Origin: Pseudomonadota bacterium
Lineage (GTDB): Bacteria > Pseudomonadota > Gammaproteobacteria > CAMYNG01
DNA length: 9,548 nucleotides
Assembly (NCBI GenBank): GCA_020347585.1
Contig: CP070733.1
Span: forward strand, 1,761,694-1,771,241
Reading direction: 5' to 3'
The notes beneath the pieces were generated by a model. That model was not told the DNA's origin and did not search any database. It saw nothing but the letters and a program-made list of their open reading frames with translations. The translations under genes and the position numbers were made by a program. Positions 1 to 6,423 of this stretch are shown here, one piece after another (within the stretch, counting starts at the first letter, position 1; each line of letters opens with the position of its first letter).

Positions 1-1
1 A

Positions 2-451
2 GACCTTGCCAGCGCCCCACAAGGCAAAGCGCCGGTGTTCATGGTTTCAGCGCTGAAGGATCCCAACGAGGCGAATCTGGATCGCGTGCAGATCGTCAAG
101 GGTTGGCTGGATGCGCAGGGTAACGTGCGGGAGACCACTTACGACGTTGCCTTGTCCGATGGTCGCAGCGTAGGTGCCGACGGTAAGGTGCCCCCGGTTG
201 GCAATACCGTGGATATTAAGACCGCCACATATACCAACACCATCGGTGACAGTGAGTTGATTGCGGTGTGGACCGACCCCGAATTTGATCCGGCGCTGCG
301 TGCCTTTTACTACGTGCGTGTGCTGCAGATCCCAACACCGCGGCATTCGCTGTATGATGCCATAGCACTAGGAATGGATCCCAAGGATACCGGCCACCCG
401 GCCACCATCCAGGAACGCGCCTACAGTTCACCCATCTGGTACACGCCGTAG
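2..451 (+). CDS. DUF3604 domain protein, C-terminal fragment
   Basis: This is the last ~149 codons of a gene whose start lies before the window; the frame is open from base 2 to the TAG at 449-451. The fragment carries stretches I recognise from the C-terminus of DUF3604 proteins: 'ALKDPNEANLDRVQIVKGW', 'IGDSELIAVWTDPEFDPA', 'RAFYYVRVLQIPTPRHS' and the final 'ERAYSSPIWYTP'. DUF3604 proteins are usually more than 600 residues, so only about a quarter is visible. The family is often exported and has no firmly established substrate that I know of, so I assign no reaction. The next gene begins 31 bp downstream on the same strand with no terminator between, so the two may be co-transcribed. Family membership is secure; function is unknown. 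Confidence 0.85.
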   Translation, partial: DLASAPQGKAPVFMVSALKDPNEANLDRVQIVKGWLDAQGNVRETTYDVALSDGRSVGADGKVPPVGNTVDIKTATYTNTIGDSELIAVWTDPEFDPALRAFYYVRVLQIPTPRHSLYDAIALGMDPKDTGHPATIQERAYSSPIWYTP

Positions 452-482
452 GCACGATTACAGGGCCGGGGAGGGATATGAA

Positions 483-1358
483 ATGAAGACACGTATTGCG
501 CTAGCGGGCGTTTCCTTGGCGGTATGCATCTGGAGCCTGACGCCGGCGCTTCATGCGCAGAAACAGGTGCCGGAGCAGCAAGTGAACGTGGCATCCCTAG
601 AGCAACAGGGTGTCAGCCCGCTCGATGATGCGGCGCTCAAGGCGCTGGTAGTGGGAAAAACCCTCGTGGTGAGAAACCGGCTGACGGGCCGACTTTACGA
701 GGCGACCTACTATGAGGGCGGCCAGCGCCTGCTTAGGGGACTGCAGCAGCAACAGATCGCCAGTTCCGTTGCCTATGGATATCATGGTGGCATGACGCCT
801 GAAGGAATCGCGCCCTACCGGATTGAGAACGGTCGGTTGGTGACAACCCTTGATGGAGAGGCATTCGCAGTCGCCGTGTATAAGGTGAACGGTAAGTACC
901 TGGGAGCTGCGGGTGCCGATGGCGGTGGGGTTAACTGGGAGCTTGCTGAAGGCCCCCGTGAACTGGCCGCCCCAAAGGTGATCACCGAGGCATCTCTGAA
1001 GAAGCGCGGTGTTTCACCCCTTGACGAAACGGCGCTGCGCGAGTTGATCGTGGGGAAGACAGTTGTGGTCCGCAACCGGATCACGGGAGAGAAATACGAG
1101 GCGATGTACAGCGCCGACGGCAAAAGGGAAGTTCGCAACGTTACACCGGTTCGGGCCCGGGAACTGGCCTGGCAGGCATACCATGGCGGTGCGGTTCGCA
1201 GTACGAGCGCACCCTACCGCATCCAGGATGGGCAAATCGTCACGACGTTTGACGGGCACTCGTTCGAGGCGCGGATCTATAAGCTGAACGGCAAGTATAT
1301 TGGCGCAAGCAGCGTCGATCATGGTGTGGCCAACTGGGAATTGTTAGAAGTCCGCTGA
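483..1358 (+). CDS. secreted protein with two tandem copies of an unknown domain
   Basis: The gene encodes 291 residues of unrecognised function. Residues 1-25 look like a Sec signal peptide: K2 and R4, a hydrophobic core over about residues 6-19, and an ALHA-Q cleavage site after A25, so the product is probably periplasmic or exported. The rest is a duplication. Residues ~38-155 and ~171-288 align at a constant offset of 133 residues, sharing GVSPLD, VGKT-VVRNR-TG, APYRI, VTT-DG, YK-NGKY-GA and NWEL. The ATG at 483 has a strong ribosome binding site, GGGGAGGG at 468-475, seven bases upstream. No catalytic motif stands out; there are no cysteines outside the signal region and many short beta-type stretches, which suggests a binding or structural module (inference). 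It follows the DUF3604 gene by 31 bp and could share its transcript. C15 is not in a proper lipobox. Confidence 0.85.
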   Translation: MKTRIALAGVSLAVCIWSLTPALHAQKQVPEQQVNVASLEQQGVSPLDDAALKALVVGKTLVVRNRLTGRLYEATYYEGGQRLLRGLQQQQIASSVAYGYHGGMTPEGIAPYRIENGRLVTTLDGEAFAVAVYKVNGKYLGAAGADGGGVNWELAEGPRELAAPKVITEASLKKRGVSPLDETALRELIVGKTVVVRNRITGEKYEAMYSADGKREVRNVTPVRARELAWQAYHGGAVRSTSAPYRIQDGQIVTTFDGHSFEARIYKLNGKYIGASSVDHGVANWELLEVR

Positions 1359-1397
1359 TTGTTTTTTCACGATACCCACGGTGCTCGCTGCACTGCG

Positions 1398-1426
1398 TTG
1401 GCATGGGAGGCGATGTACACTATGCT
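1398..1426 (+). promoter_or_regulatory. sigma70-type promoter for ppnP
   Basis: TTGGCA (1398-1403, 5 of 6 to consensus) and TATGCT (1421-1426, 4 of 6) are separated by exactly 17 bp. The predicted transcript start near 1433 would leave a leader of about 30 nt before the ppnP ATG at 1463. No second match of this quality lies in the 104 bp gap. This is a sequence match only. Confidence 0.55.
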
Positions 1427-1462
1427 AGCTTGTGTCGGTGCAGCAGGCGTGGGTAGGTCAAT

Positions 1463-1771
1463 ATGGTACTCAAGAATGTCGATATTCAGAAAAAGGCAGA
1501 GATTAGCCATGGCGGTCGCGTCGCCTGCCGTTCAATCGTAACTGCCGACGGCGAAATGAAGTCGCTTGGCCTGATGTTGCCCGGCACCTTCCGTTTCAGT
1601 TCCGAGCGCGCGGAGACAATAGAAATTACGCAGGGCCACTGCCGCGTAAAACTGGAGAGTGAACAGGCATGGTCCGAGTATGAGTCCGGGCAGACATTTG
1701 ATGTACCGGCCAACTCGCACTATGAGATCGAGGTGACCGATCTGCTCGACTATGTATGCCACCTGCACTGA
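1463..1771 (+). CDS. ppnP: pyrimidine/purine nucleoside phosphorylase PpnP (DUF1255)
   Basis: The 102-residue protein matches the PpnP/YaiE family (E. coli protein ~94 residues). In that family it cleaves nucleosides with phosphate to give a free base and ribose-1-phosphate, in the cytosol, as part of nucleoside salvage. Visible family features are the 'LGLMLPGTFRFSSERAETI' region (about residues 35-53), 'EYESGQTFDVPANSHYEI' (72-89), and the C-terminal 'LDYVCHLH', which parallels 'TSYLCRYL' in E. coli. The fold is a small single cupin barrel. The N-terminus is several residues longer than in E. coli. The ATG at 1463 is preceded by a modest AGGT at 1453-1456 and lies behind a good promoter at 1398-1426. 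The next gene starts ~35 bp later in the same direction, so a two-gene unit is likely. Confidence 0.9.
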   Translation: MVLKNVDIQKKAEISHGGRVACRSIVTADGEMKSLGLMLPGTFRFSSERAETIEITQGHCRVKLESEQAWSEYESGQTFDVPANSHYEIEVTDLLDYVCHLH

Positions 1772-1806
1772 GGGTGACATCTGCAACACAACGACAGGAT
1801 TCGAAG

Positions 1807-2187
1807 ATGGAAGATATCATGGCAGTAGTTATAGATGGTGCCGTGAAGGTGAACTATGATCGCAACAAGCCGCTGCCCGGTTTGCAGCGGCGCTTCCTGG
1901 ACAAGATGGATCAGGATATGGATGAGGGCATCGCCCTTGGCGACAAGGCGGTGACCGCACCGGACCAGCTTCAGCGTGCACTGTACGTAGCCAATCACCT
2001 TGTCAATGCGCTCTTCGATGACAATGATGCGTTAATTGCGGCAAGCTGCGCTTACCTTGCAAACCGTTTACCTGACCTGAAGCAAGTAAAGGTTACATCT
2101 CATGATGGTGAGATGCTCATTGACCTGGTGTTCGATGAGCCACACAAGCCGGAATCCACCATTGAGTTTGTCAAGCCGCATCACTAG
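1807..2187 (+). CDS. uncharacterised small acidic protein
   Basis: I do not recognise this 126-residue protein. It has no signal peptide or membrane segment and is probably cytosolic. It has an N-terminal beta-type stretch (MAVVIDGAVKVNYD, residues 5-18), a middle that looks helical (about 24-85, with an acidic DKMDQDMDEG segment), and a C-terminal part with alternating hydrophobics (VKVTSHDGEMLIDLVFDE) ending in PHH. The frame is open up to 1756, overlapping the end of ppnP, but the ATG at 1807 is preferred because CAGGA at 1794-1798 lies eight bases upstream; the ATG at 1819 (122 residues) is also possible. It follows ppnP by 35 bp with no terminator between, so co-transcription is likely, but nothing in the sequence ties it to nucleoside metabolism. 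Codon use and frame length support a real gene. Confidence 0.7.
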   Translation: MEDIMAVVIDGAVKVNYDRNKPLPGLQRRFLDKMDQDMDEGIALGDKAVTAPDQLQRALYVANHLVNALFDDNDALIAASCAYLANRLPDLKQVKVTSHDGEMLIDLVFDEPHKPESTIEFVKPHH

Positions 2188-2629
2188 CGCTTGCGCGAAG
2201 ACAGGGTCGCCACCGCCATTATATATGTATGGAGTGCCATATAACGTGCGAGTTGTCGGTGCTGGGGTTCCCAACACGCCGTAACATCTGGGCGCTTGCG
2301 TGTACATGTGTTGTTGGCACAGACGAAGCTTCGAACCTGTGCTCTTTTTGCTCGTCCCGCGGTGACGTGCGATGCATTGCCGACTTAGTACCTTGCATGC
2401 CCGTCAAGCGTGGTGCGCATATTTCCGCAAGTTCGGCGTGCGAACCGGCACCGCATTGCAGCGCTGCCAGAAATTGAGACCCCATTCGTGGAACTGACTG
2501 CCATGTCAGGTGACACTTTGTGAACGTGTTCCGGCGCAACTGTGTGCTGTGACTTCGCGGCGTACTGTCGCTCCGGGGCGAATGGAAAGTGATGGAACTT
2601 CAAGACATAACTGAACCAAGGAGGCGTAT
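2188..2629. other. 442 bp stretch with no convincing gene
   Basis: No frame here has both a credible start signal and a credible protein. The stretch opens with an AT-rich patch (about 2218-2244) unlike its surroundings, holding a small hairpin (TATGG-AGTG-CCATA, 2228-2241). An imperfect hairpin follows (GTGcTGGG-gtt-CCCAaCAC, 2259-2277). Neither is followed by a T-run, so neither is a standard terminator. The rest shows nothing I can name until the ribosome binding site of the next gene. It must contain the promoter for the hydrolase gene downstream, but I found no convincing -35/-10 pair. Confidence 0.5.
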
Positions 2630-3748
2630 ATGGACAACAGGGTGGGAGTTTGTGTCGCAGCGGTTGCTGCGCTGGGGCTTTGCCTTGCGACGGGCGCAGC
2701 GCTCGCCGACAACAAGCACAAGGAGAAGGAAAAGCTTGCTGTTGACAAGGTCAAGGGGCCGCTGTCGGTACTGGTGCTCGGTTCGGGCGGCCCGGTCGCC
2801 GCGGCCAGCGGGCGGGCCAGTGCCGCTTACCTGATTTTCTGCGATGGTGAGCCATGCGTGCTGATGGATGCCGGCGGCGGTGCCTATCAGCGCCTCGCGG
2901 CCAGCGGCGCTAACGTGAGGAACTTGGACATCGTGCTGCTCAGCCATCTGCACATCGATCACACAGGCGACCTGTCCTCGATTATCAAGACCATTTACTT
3001 TCATGCGCGCGGTTTTAACCTTGCGAACAAAGCCTTTCCTCCCGGGCGCACCGCGCCGATTCGAATCTTCGGGCCTGCGGCCAACGGCGCGGAGTTTCCA
3101 CCGGTGCTGGAGGCCGATCCGGGGGTAGCGCAGTATCCGTCATCCTCGGAGTACGTCCACGGCCACTACGACCTGAACACGGGGCTCGAGCGTTACCTGA
3201 ACATCTTCAGCCGTGCTATCAGCGGCGGCATCTTCGACTATAAGCCCATGGACGTTTCGCCCGATTGGACCGCCTACAATCCGGAAACCCTGATTGACGA
3301 AGATGGCCTGGTAATCACGGCGGTGGGTGTTAACCATGGCCCGGTGCCAGCACTGGCGTTTCGCATCGAGTATAAAGGCCATACCATCGTTTACTCAGGT
3401 GATACCAGTTCACGTTCGACGACCCTGGACGGTGCGCCGCTGCCCAACGGCGGCAACATGGTGTCGATTTCACGTGGTGCCGACCTGCTGATCTACGATA
3501 CCGCGATTACTGATGATTTGCCCAACGGCCCCAACGATGCGGTGTTTTTCGGATTGCACACGACGCCGTCGCGGATTGGCGAGGTGGCAACTGCCGCCGG
3601 CGTCAAGCATCTGGTGCTGTCGCACATAACGCCAATCACCGAGCCACGCCTCAAGGAAGTGAAAAAACGGGTGCGGGCACAGGGCTATCGCCGCAAGCTC
3701 AGCGCAGCCGAAGATCTGAATGTCTATAACCTGAAGCATCACGATTGA
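2630..3748 (+). CDS. exported metallo-beta-lactamase-fold hydrolase (RNase Z/arylsulfatase-like branch)
   Basis: The 372-residue protein has an N-terminal signal peptide (hydrophobic core ~6-25, cleavage probably after ALA at 24-26) followed by a charged linker rich in K and E. The MBL signature is complete: H106-L-H108-I-D110-H111, then H236 (NHGP), D258 (YSGDT) and H332 (LSHITP). These are the residues that hold two metal ions, usually zinc, in the family. H310 in 'GLHTTPS' matches the extra histidine motif of the RNase Z-like branch, which also includes secreted arylsulfatases and phosphodiesterases. An exported protein is unlikely to mature tRNA, so a periplasmic ester hydrolase is more probable (inference); the substrate cannot be read from sequence. 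The ATG at 2630 follows an excellent AAGGAGG (2618-2624) by five bases. A strong terminator lies directly downstream. Confidence 0.85.
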   Translation: MDNRVGVCVAAVAALGLCLATGAALADNKHKEKEKLAVDKVKGPLSVLVLGSGGPVAAASGRASAAYLIFCDGEPCVLMDAGGGAYQRLAASGANVRNLDIVLLSHLHIDHTGDLSSIIKTIYFHARGFNLANKAFPPGRTAPIRIFGPAANGAEFPPVLEADPGVAQYPSSSEYVHGHYDLNTGLERYLNIFSRAISGGIFDYKPMDVSPDWTAYNPETLIDEDGLVITAVGVNHGPVPALAFRIEYKGHTIVYSGDTSSRSTTLDGAPLPNGGNMVSISRGADLLIYDTAITDDLPNGPNDAVFFGLHTTPSRIGEVATAAGVKHLVLSHITPITEPRLKEVKKRVRAQGYRRKLSAAEDLNVYNLKHHD

Positions 3749-3773
3749 GTGCTGCGCCAACGCGATGCGCACC

Positions 3774-3803
3774 AGCCCGGCCCCGTGCCGGGCTTGTCTT
3801 TTC
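3774..3803 (+). terminator. intrinsic terminator after the MBL hydrolase gene
   Basis: A perfect 8 bp stem, AGCCCGGC (3774-3781) with GCCGGGCT (3787-3794), closes a five-base loop and runs into TTGTCTTTT. It lies 26 bp after the hydrolase stop codon and should end that transcript before the membrane-protein gene. Confidence 0.8.
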
Positions 3804-3808
3804 TGCCT

Positions 3809-3814
3809 TATAAT
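3809..3814 (+). promoter_or_regulatory. consensus -10 element upstream of the small membrane protein
   Basis: A perfect TATAAT lies just beyond the terminator. No good -35 is present at 16-18 bp spacing, where the terminator stem sits, and there is no extended -10, so strength is uncertain. Transcription starting near 3821 would place the ATG at 3829 only about 8 nt into the message, which favours the ATG at 3856 as the true start. Confidence 0.4.
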
Positions 3815-3845
3815 AACCGGGCGCCGGTATGGGTGTGTCGTGGCA

Positions 3846-3850
3846 AGAGG
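3846..3850 (+). promoter_or_regulatory. ribosome binding site deciding the membrane-protein start
   Basis: AGAGG at 3846-3850 lies five bases before the ATG at 3856. The upstream ATG at 3829 has no comparable site, so 3856 is the better start. Confidence 0.5.
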
Positions 3851-3855
3851 AAATC

Positions 3856-4185
3856 ATGACGGGCAAGATTGCTGATAGTCTTAGACAACTGGGCCCGTTG
3901 AGGGTGTTTATGGCGCTAGTAGCCGCGCTGCTGGTGTTGTTCGCGCCCGGATCAGGCGATGTCGAAGTTTACGAGGGATTCGGTATGGTGCGCACCGTAC
4001 TGATACCGGCGTTGACACCAATCGTATTCATGCTATTGATGCTCGATGCGCTGATGAGCCGCGTGATGATGGGCGAGCGCGGTGAGGGCGATCGACGGCG
4101 CTACCGGAACATTATCCGGTTCAACCTGGTCGTGGGTATGTTGCTGCTGGTGTCCTGGCTGCCCTTTTTTCTTGCCACCACCTAG
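3856..4185 (+). CDS. small three-helix membrane protein, unknown function
   Basis: The product is 109 residues from the ATG at 3856; an ATG at 3829 would add nine. Three hydrophobic segments are visible: about residues 17-31 (VFMALVAALLVLFA), 45-67 (the longest, with LIPALTPIVFMLLMLDAL) and 88-108 (FNLVVGMLLLVSWLPFFL). A short acidic loop (GDVEVYEG) separates the first two, and a basic, arginine-rich loop (ERGEGDRRRYR) separates the second and third. By the positive-inside rule that loop faces the cytoplasm. I do not recognise a family. The gene stands alone between a terminator upstream and a convergent thioredoxin gene downstream, so context offers no functional hint. The hydrophobic pattern makes a real gene likely. 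Confidence 0.7.
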   Translation: MTGKIADSLRQLGPLRVFMALVAALLVLFAPGSGDVEVYEGFGMVRTVLIPALTPIVFMLLMLDALMSRVMMGERGEGDRRRYRNIIRFNLVVGMLLLVSWLPFFLATT

Positions 4186-4203
4186 TGAGGCGGTTCGGCT
4201 CAC
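4185..4203. terminator. possible shared hairpin between convergent genes
   Basis: GTGAG (4185-4189) and CTCAC (4199-4203) form an imperfect hairpin, extended inside by two more pairs after a mismatch. It touches the stop codons of both the membrane-protein gene and the thioredoxin gene, which converge here with only 14 bp between them. There is no T-run on either strand, so terminator function is tentative. Confidence 0.3.
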
Positions 4204-4559
4204 GGCAATACCGGCAGATGTTCGTCGATAAACTGCTCGATGAACCGCCCGGGCCGCGCGCCGCTGAAACGCCCCAGTTCCTCGCCGCGGTGGAACAGGA
4301 TGATGGTAGGAAAACCCCGCACCTTGTAACGTCCCGCCAGCTTCATGTTCTCGCCGTCGTCCACCTCGACCTTCACCAGCCCGATCCGGCCCTCGTAGTG
4401 CGTAATGACTTTGCCCAGTGCCGGCACGATTTGCAGGCAGGGCGGGCACCACTCCGCCCAGAAGTCGACCAGCAGCGGGCGTTGTGAAGAGGCCTCGATG
4501 ACGTCGCGCGTGAAGCGCTGCAGCGACGTGGCGAGTGTATGATCGGCGTGATGTGGCAT
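4200..4559 (-). CDS. thioredoxin with WCPPC active site
   Basis: This is a single-domain, 119-residue cytosolic thioredoxin-fold protein. Residues 29-41 read LLVDFWAEWCPPC, closely matching E. coli thioredoxin, with redox cysteines C38 and C41, the buried acidic residue D32 and the cis-proline P84 in RGFPT. The expected final strand and helix (GEELGRFSGARPGRFIEQFI) are present. The middle of the active site is PP, not the GP of classical thioredoxin, which should shift its redox potential (established for CXXC proteins in general; the direction here is not predicted). The frame is open upstream to 4778, but the extra 73 residues are arginine-rich and not thioredoxin-like. The ATG at 4559 is chosen because the family N-terminus begins there and a promoter lies just upstream; its ribosome binding site is weak. 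It is transcribed divergently from the alpha/beta hydrolase. Confidence 0.88.
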   Translation of the reverse strand: MPHHADHTLATSLQRFTRDVIEASSQRPLLVDFWAEWCPPCLQIVPALGKVITHYEGRIGLVKVEVDDGENMKLAGRYKVRGFPTIILFHRGEELGRFSGARPGRFIEQFIDEHLPVLP

Positions 4560-4575
4560 GCTTATGGTACGTGGG

Positions 4576-4604
4576 TTGGCGGGTCGGTTTGATGTACCTA
4601 TCAG
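4576..4604 (+). promoter_or_regulatory. weak candidate promoter for the alpha/beta hydrolase
   Basis: TTGGCG (4576-4581) and TATCAG (4599-4604) have 17 bp spacing, with 4 of 6 matches each. It lies just downstream of the thioredoxin -10 and partly overlaps its leader, and would give a long leader of ~130 nt. The match is weak and could be chance. Confidence 0.22.
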
Positions 4605-4614
4605 CGCGGCGCGC

Positions 4615-4643
4615 AGAATATCGGGGTGGGCTGCGCCGGTCAA
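4615..4643 (-). promoter_or_regulatory. sigma70-type promoter for the thioredoxin gene
   Basis: On the minus strand TTGACC (4643-4638, 5 of 6 to consensus) and TATTCT (4620-4615, 4 of 6) are 17 bp apart. The start of transcription would be near 4608, giving a leader of about 49 nt before the ATG at 4559. This also argues against translation from further upstream. Confidence 0.5.
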
Positions 4644-4728
4644 GCGGGTGCAACAGAGCCACGATATGCCAGACAGGACAGCAAGTGTCGGCGCCGGGTT
4701 ACGTTCTGTGCGCCGGCGTGCGAGTTTT

Positions 4729-4732
4729 GGAG
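4729..4732 (+). promoter_or_regulatory. ribosome binding site favouring the 4741 start
   Basis: GGAG lies eight bases before the ATG at 4741. The later ATG at 4759 has only GGGA two bases away, too close for normal initiation. Confidence 0.4.
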
Positions 4733-4740
4733 CCGGGCGA

Positions 4741-5580
4741 ATGCGGGCGAGCGGGACAATGAACAGTCTCTGGTTCATCGTGTTGGTGGCGATTGGCGGC
4801 TATGTGCTGGTGCTGCTGGTGCTATATCTTCTCCAGGCAAGGCTGCTTTACCTACCTGGTATTCCGGGACGCGAGATCACGGCGACGCCCGCTGCTATTG
4901 GACTGCGCCATGAAGATGTCGAACTGCTCACCGAGGACGGGGTACGCCTGCACGGCTGGTTCGTTCCGGGGCGCGATGCGCGCGGCGTGGTGCTGTTTTT
5001 TCACGGCAATGCCGGCAACATTTCGCACCGCCTGGACTCGTTACGGATATTTCATCAGCTCGGCTACAGCAGCTTTATCATCGACTACCGCGGCTACGGT
5101 CTCAGCGAAGGCAGGCCCACTGAGCAGGGTACCTACCGCGACGCCGACGCAGCCTGGCGTTACCTGGTGGAACAACGCGGTGAGGCGCCACACGGTATTG
5201 TGGTGTTCGGTCGTTCGCTGGGTGCGGCGGTTGCGGCATACCTGGCTGGCGCGGAGAAACCGCGTGCACTGATCGTCGAAACTGCGTTCACCTCGGTACC
5301 CGACCTGGCGGCGGAACTGTACCCGATGTTTCCGGTGCGCCCGTTGTCGCGGTTTCGCTATGACACACGGGCGCGCTTGGCTGGCGTGAGTTGCCCGGTA
5401 CTGATCGTGCACAGCGCCGACGACGAGATCATCCCTTTTTCACACGGGCGCAGTTTGTTCGAGGCGGCGCGTGAGCCAAAGCAGATGCTGGTGATCCGTG
5501 GCGGCCACAACGAGGGCTTCATAGTCAGCGGCAATGTGTACCTGGACGGCCTCGCCAGTTTTCTGCGTAGGCTTGAGTGA
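4741..5580 (+). CDS. membrane-anchored alpha/beta hydrolase (YfhR/BEM46-like)
   Basis: This is a 279-residue serine hydrolase. A single hydrophobic segment at residues ~10-30 (WFIVLVAIGGYVLVLLVLYLL) should anchor it in the inner membrane with the catalytic domain after it. The alpha/beta-hydrolase signs are clear: the oxyanion-hole motif HGNAGN (H88-G89), 'DYRGYGLSEG' (~115-124), the nucleophile elbow G157-R-S159-L-G, the acid in 'HSADDEIIP' (probably D228) and 'GGHNEGF' with H256. This set is typical of the YfhR/BEM46/ABHD13 group, whose natural substrates are mostly unknown, so I call it a hydrolase or esterase only. Two starts are possible: 4741, chosen for its ribosome binding site, and 4759 (273 residues); the frame is open back to 4558. 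It is transcribed divergently from the thioredoxin and ends 32 bp from the convergent thioredoxin-HEAT gene. Confidence 0.87.
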   Translation: MRASGTMNSLWFIVLVAIGGYVLVLLVLYLLQARLLYLPGIPGREITATPAAIGLRHEDVELLTEDGVRLHGWFVPGRDARGVVLFFHGNAGNISHRLDSLRIFHQLGYSSFIIDYRGYGLSEGRPTEQGTYRDADAAWRYLVEQRGEAPHGIVVFGRSLGAAVAAYLAGAEKPRALIVETAFTSVPDLAAELYPMFPVRPLSRFRYDTRARLAGVSCPVLIVHSADDEIIPFSHGRSLFEAAREPKQMLVIRGGHNEGFIVSGNVYLDGLASFLRRLE

Positions 5581-5612
5581 CGCAGTGAACTTGCCCGACA
5601 CCCGACGCCAGG

Positions 5613-6356
5613 TCAGTGCCGCGCTGCCAGAACCGCGAGGCTCTCGGCGGCAATCTCGCGCACACCCTGGTCCGGATCATTCAGGCAGGCGGTGAGCGCT
5701 TTGCGCGACAGATCGTTGTCGATCAGCGACAGCAGGTGACAGGCGTCGGCGCGCACGCGGTGGTCTGAGTGGCGTGTCAGTTCGGCGAGACGCGGACCAT
5801 AGCCCGCGAGTAGCGCTGCGTCGGCGCCCTCGAGTATCGCGCTTGCGCCGAGCCGTACTTGCAGGCTGGTTTGTTCGTTGCCAAGCAGGTCAAGCAGTGC
5901 CGCGAGCCACAGCGGGTCGCTGTGCGCCCGTGCTTCGACACGACCGAGCTGGCCGGCGGTCAGTTGCGCGTCGCACCAGGTGGCAATTCCCTCGGGTGTG
6001 CCCGCAGTTTTCGCCCAGGCACTAAGCTCGGCCGGCGAATGCACACCTTCGAACTCCAGCTTACCGATGCGTGCCCACGGGACAGAGCGCGTGCCGAACT
6101 CGGCGGCGCGCTCGCGGTGCACGGCGAGATTGATGACTTGCAGCGCTCCGATCTCGCCCTCCTTGACCATCTGCCCGAGTGCATCGAGCATCTTCGGGCA
6201 ATGCGGGCAGCCGGGCGCTATCAGGAGTACCGCGTCGGGCACCTTGTTGTTCGCGGCATCGTTCACGGCAACGGGGTGTTGGCCCAATGTTGTTAGGCGC
6301 AAGGCAGCGCCAGGATTGTAAGGCTCAATAGTACACCGGGCGCCGCAGCAGCGCAC
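5613..6356 (-). CDS. thioredoxin-like domain fused to HEAT repeats
   Basis: The open frame gives 247 residues from a GTG at 6356. Residues ~40-125 look like a thioredoxin-fold domain: a strand (DAVLLIAPG) leads into C50-P-H-C53, a DsbA/glutaredoxin-type active-site pair, then a helix, a strand (ALQVINL), and a V92-P93 that fits the cis-proline. After a linker, residues ~145-245 form HEAT-like helical repeats, clearest in 'RHSDHRVRADACHLLSLI' and 'NDPDQGVREIAAESLAVLA'. HEAT repeats normally bind protein partners, so this may be a disulfide or thiol protein with a docking arm (inference). No signal peptide is evident. The start is unresolved: no ribosome binding site precedes 6356 or the in-frame GTG at 6266, and the first ~30 residues do not look like part of the domain. 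It lies 67 bp after the anti-sigma gene in the same direction and probably belongs to its operon. Confidence 0.78.
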   Translation of the reverse strand: MRCCGARCTIEPYNPGAALRLTTLGQHPVAVNDAANNKVPDAVLLIAPGCPHCPKMLDALGQMVKEGEIGALQVINLAVHRERAAEFGTRSVPWARIGKLEFEGVHSPAELSAWAKTAGTPEGIATWCDAQLTAGQLGRVEARAHSDPLWLAALLDLLGNEQTSLQVRLGASAILEGADAALLAGYGPRLAELTRHSDHRVRADACHLLSLIDNDLSRKALTACLNDPDQGVREIAAESLAVLAARH

Positions 6357-6423
6357 CGGCGCACCGGGGCAGGCGGACAGTCAGGAGGTCAGGTTGAACA
6401 GAGTCGGTGCGGGTGTAATGCGC

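Noticed and set aside
516..530. A possible lipobox around C15 of the duplicated-domain protein
   Set aside because: The residue before the cysteine is valine, which does not fit a lipobox, and a normal signal peptidase I site follows at residue 25.
1359..1541. A 60-codon plus-strand frame starting right after the duplicated-domain gene
   Set aside because: It runs over the ppnP promoter and into ppnP in another frame, with no ribosome binding site.
2229..2477. An 82-codon cysteine-rich plus-strand frame in the gene-free stretch
   Set aside because: It has no ribosome binding site, its composition is erratic, and the start overlaps a hairpin. It resembles chance translation of non-coding DNA.
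4033..4662. A 209-codon minus-strand frame
   Set aside because: It overlaps the thioredoxin gene in another frame and the convergent membrane-protein gene. It is rich in R, H and A, as expected for a shadow of GC-rich coding DNA.
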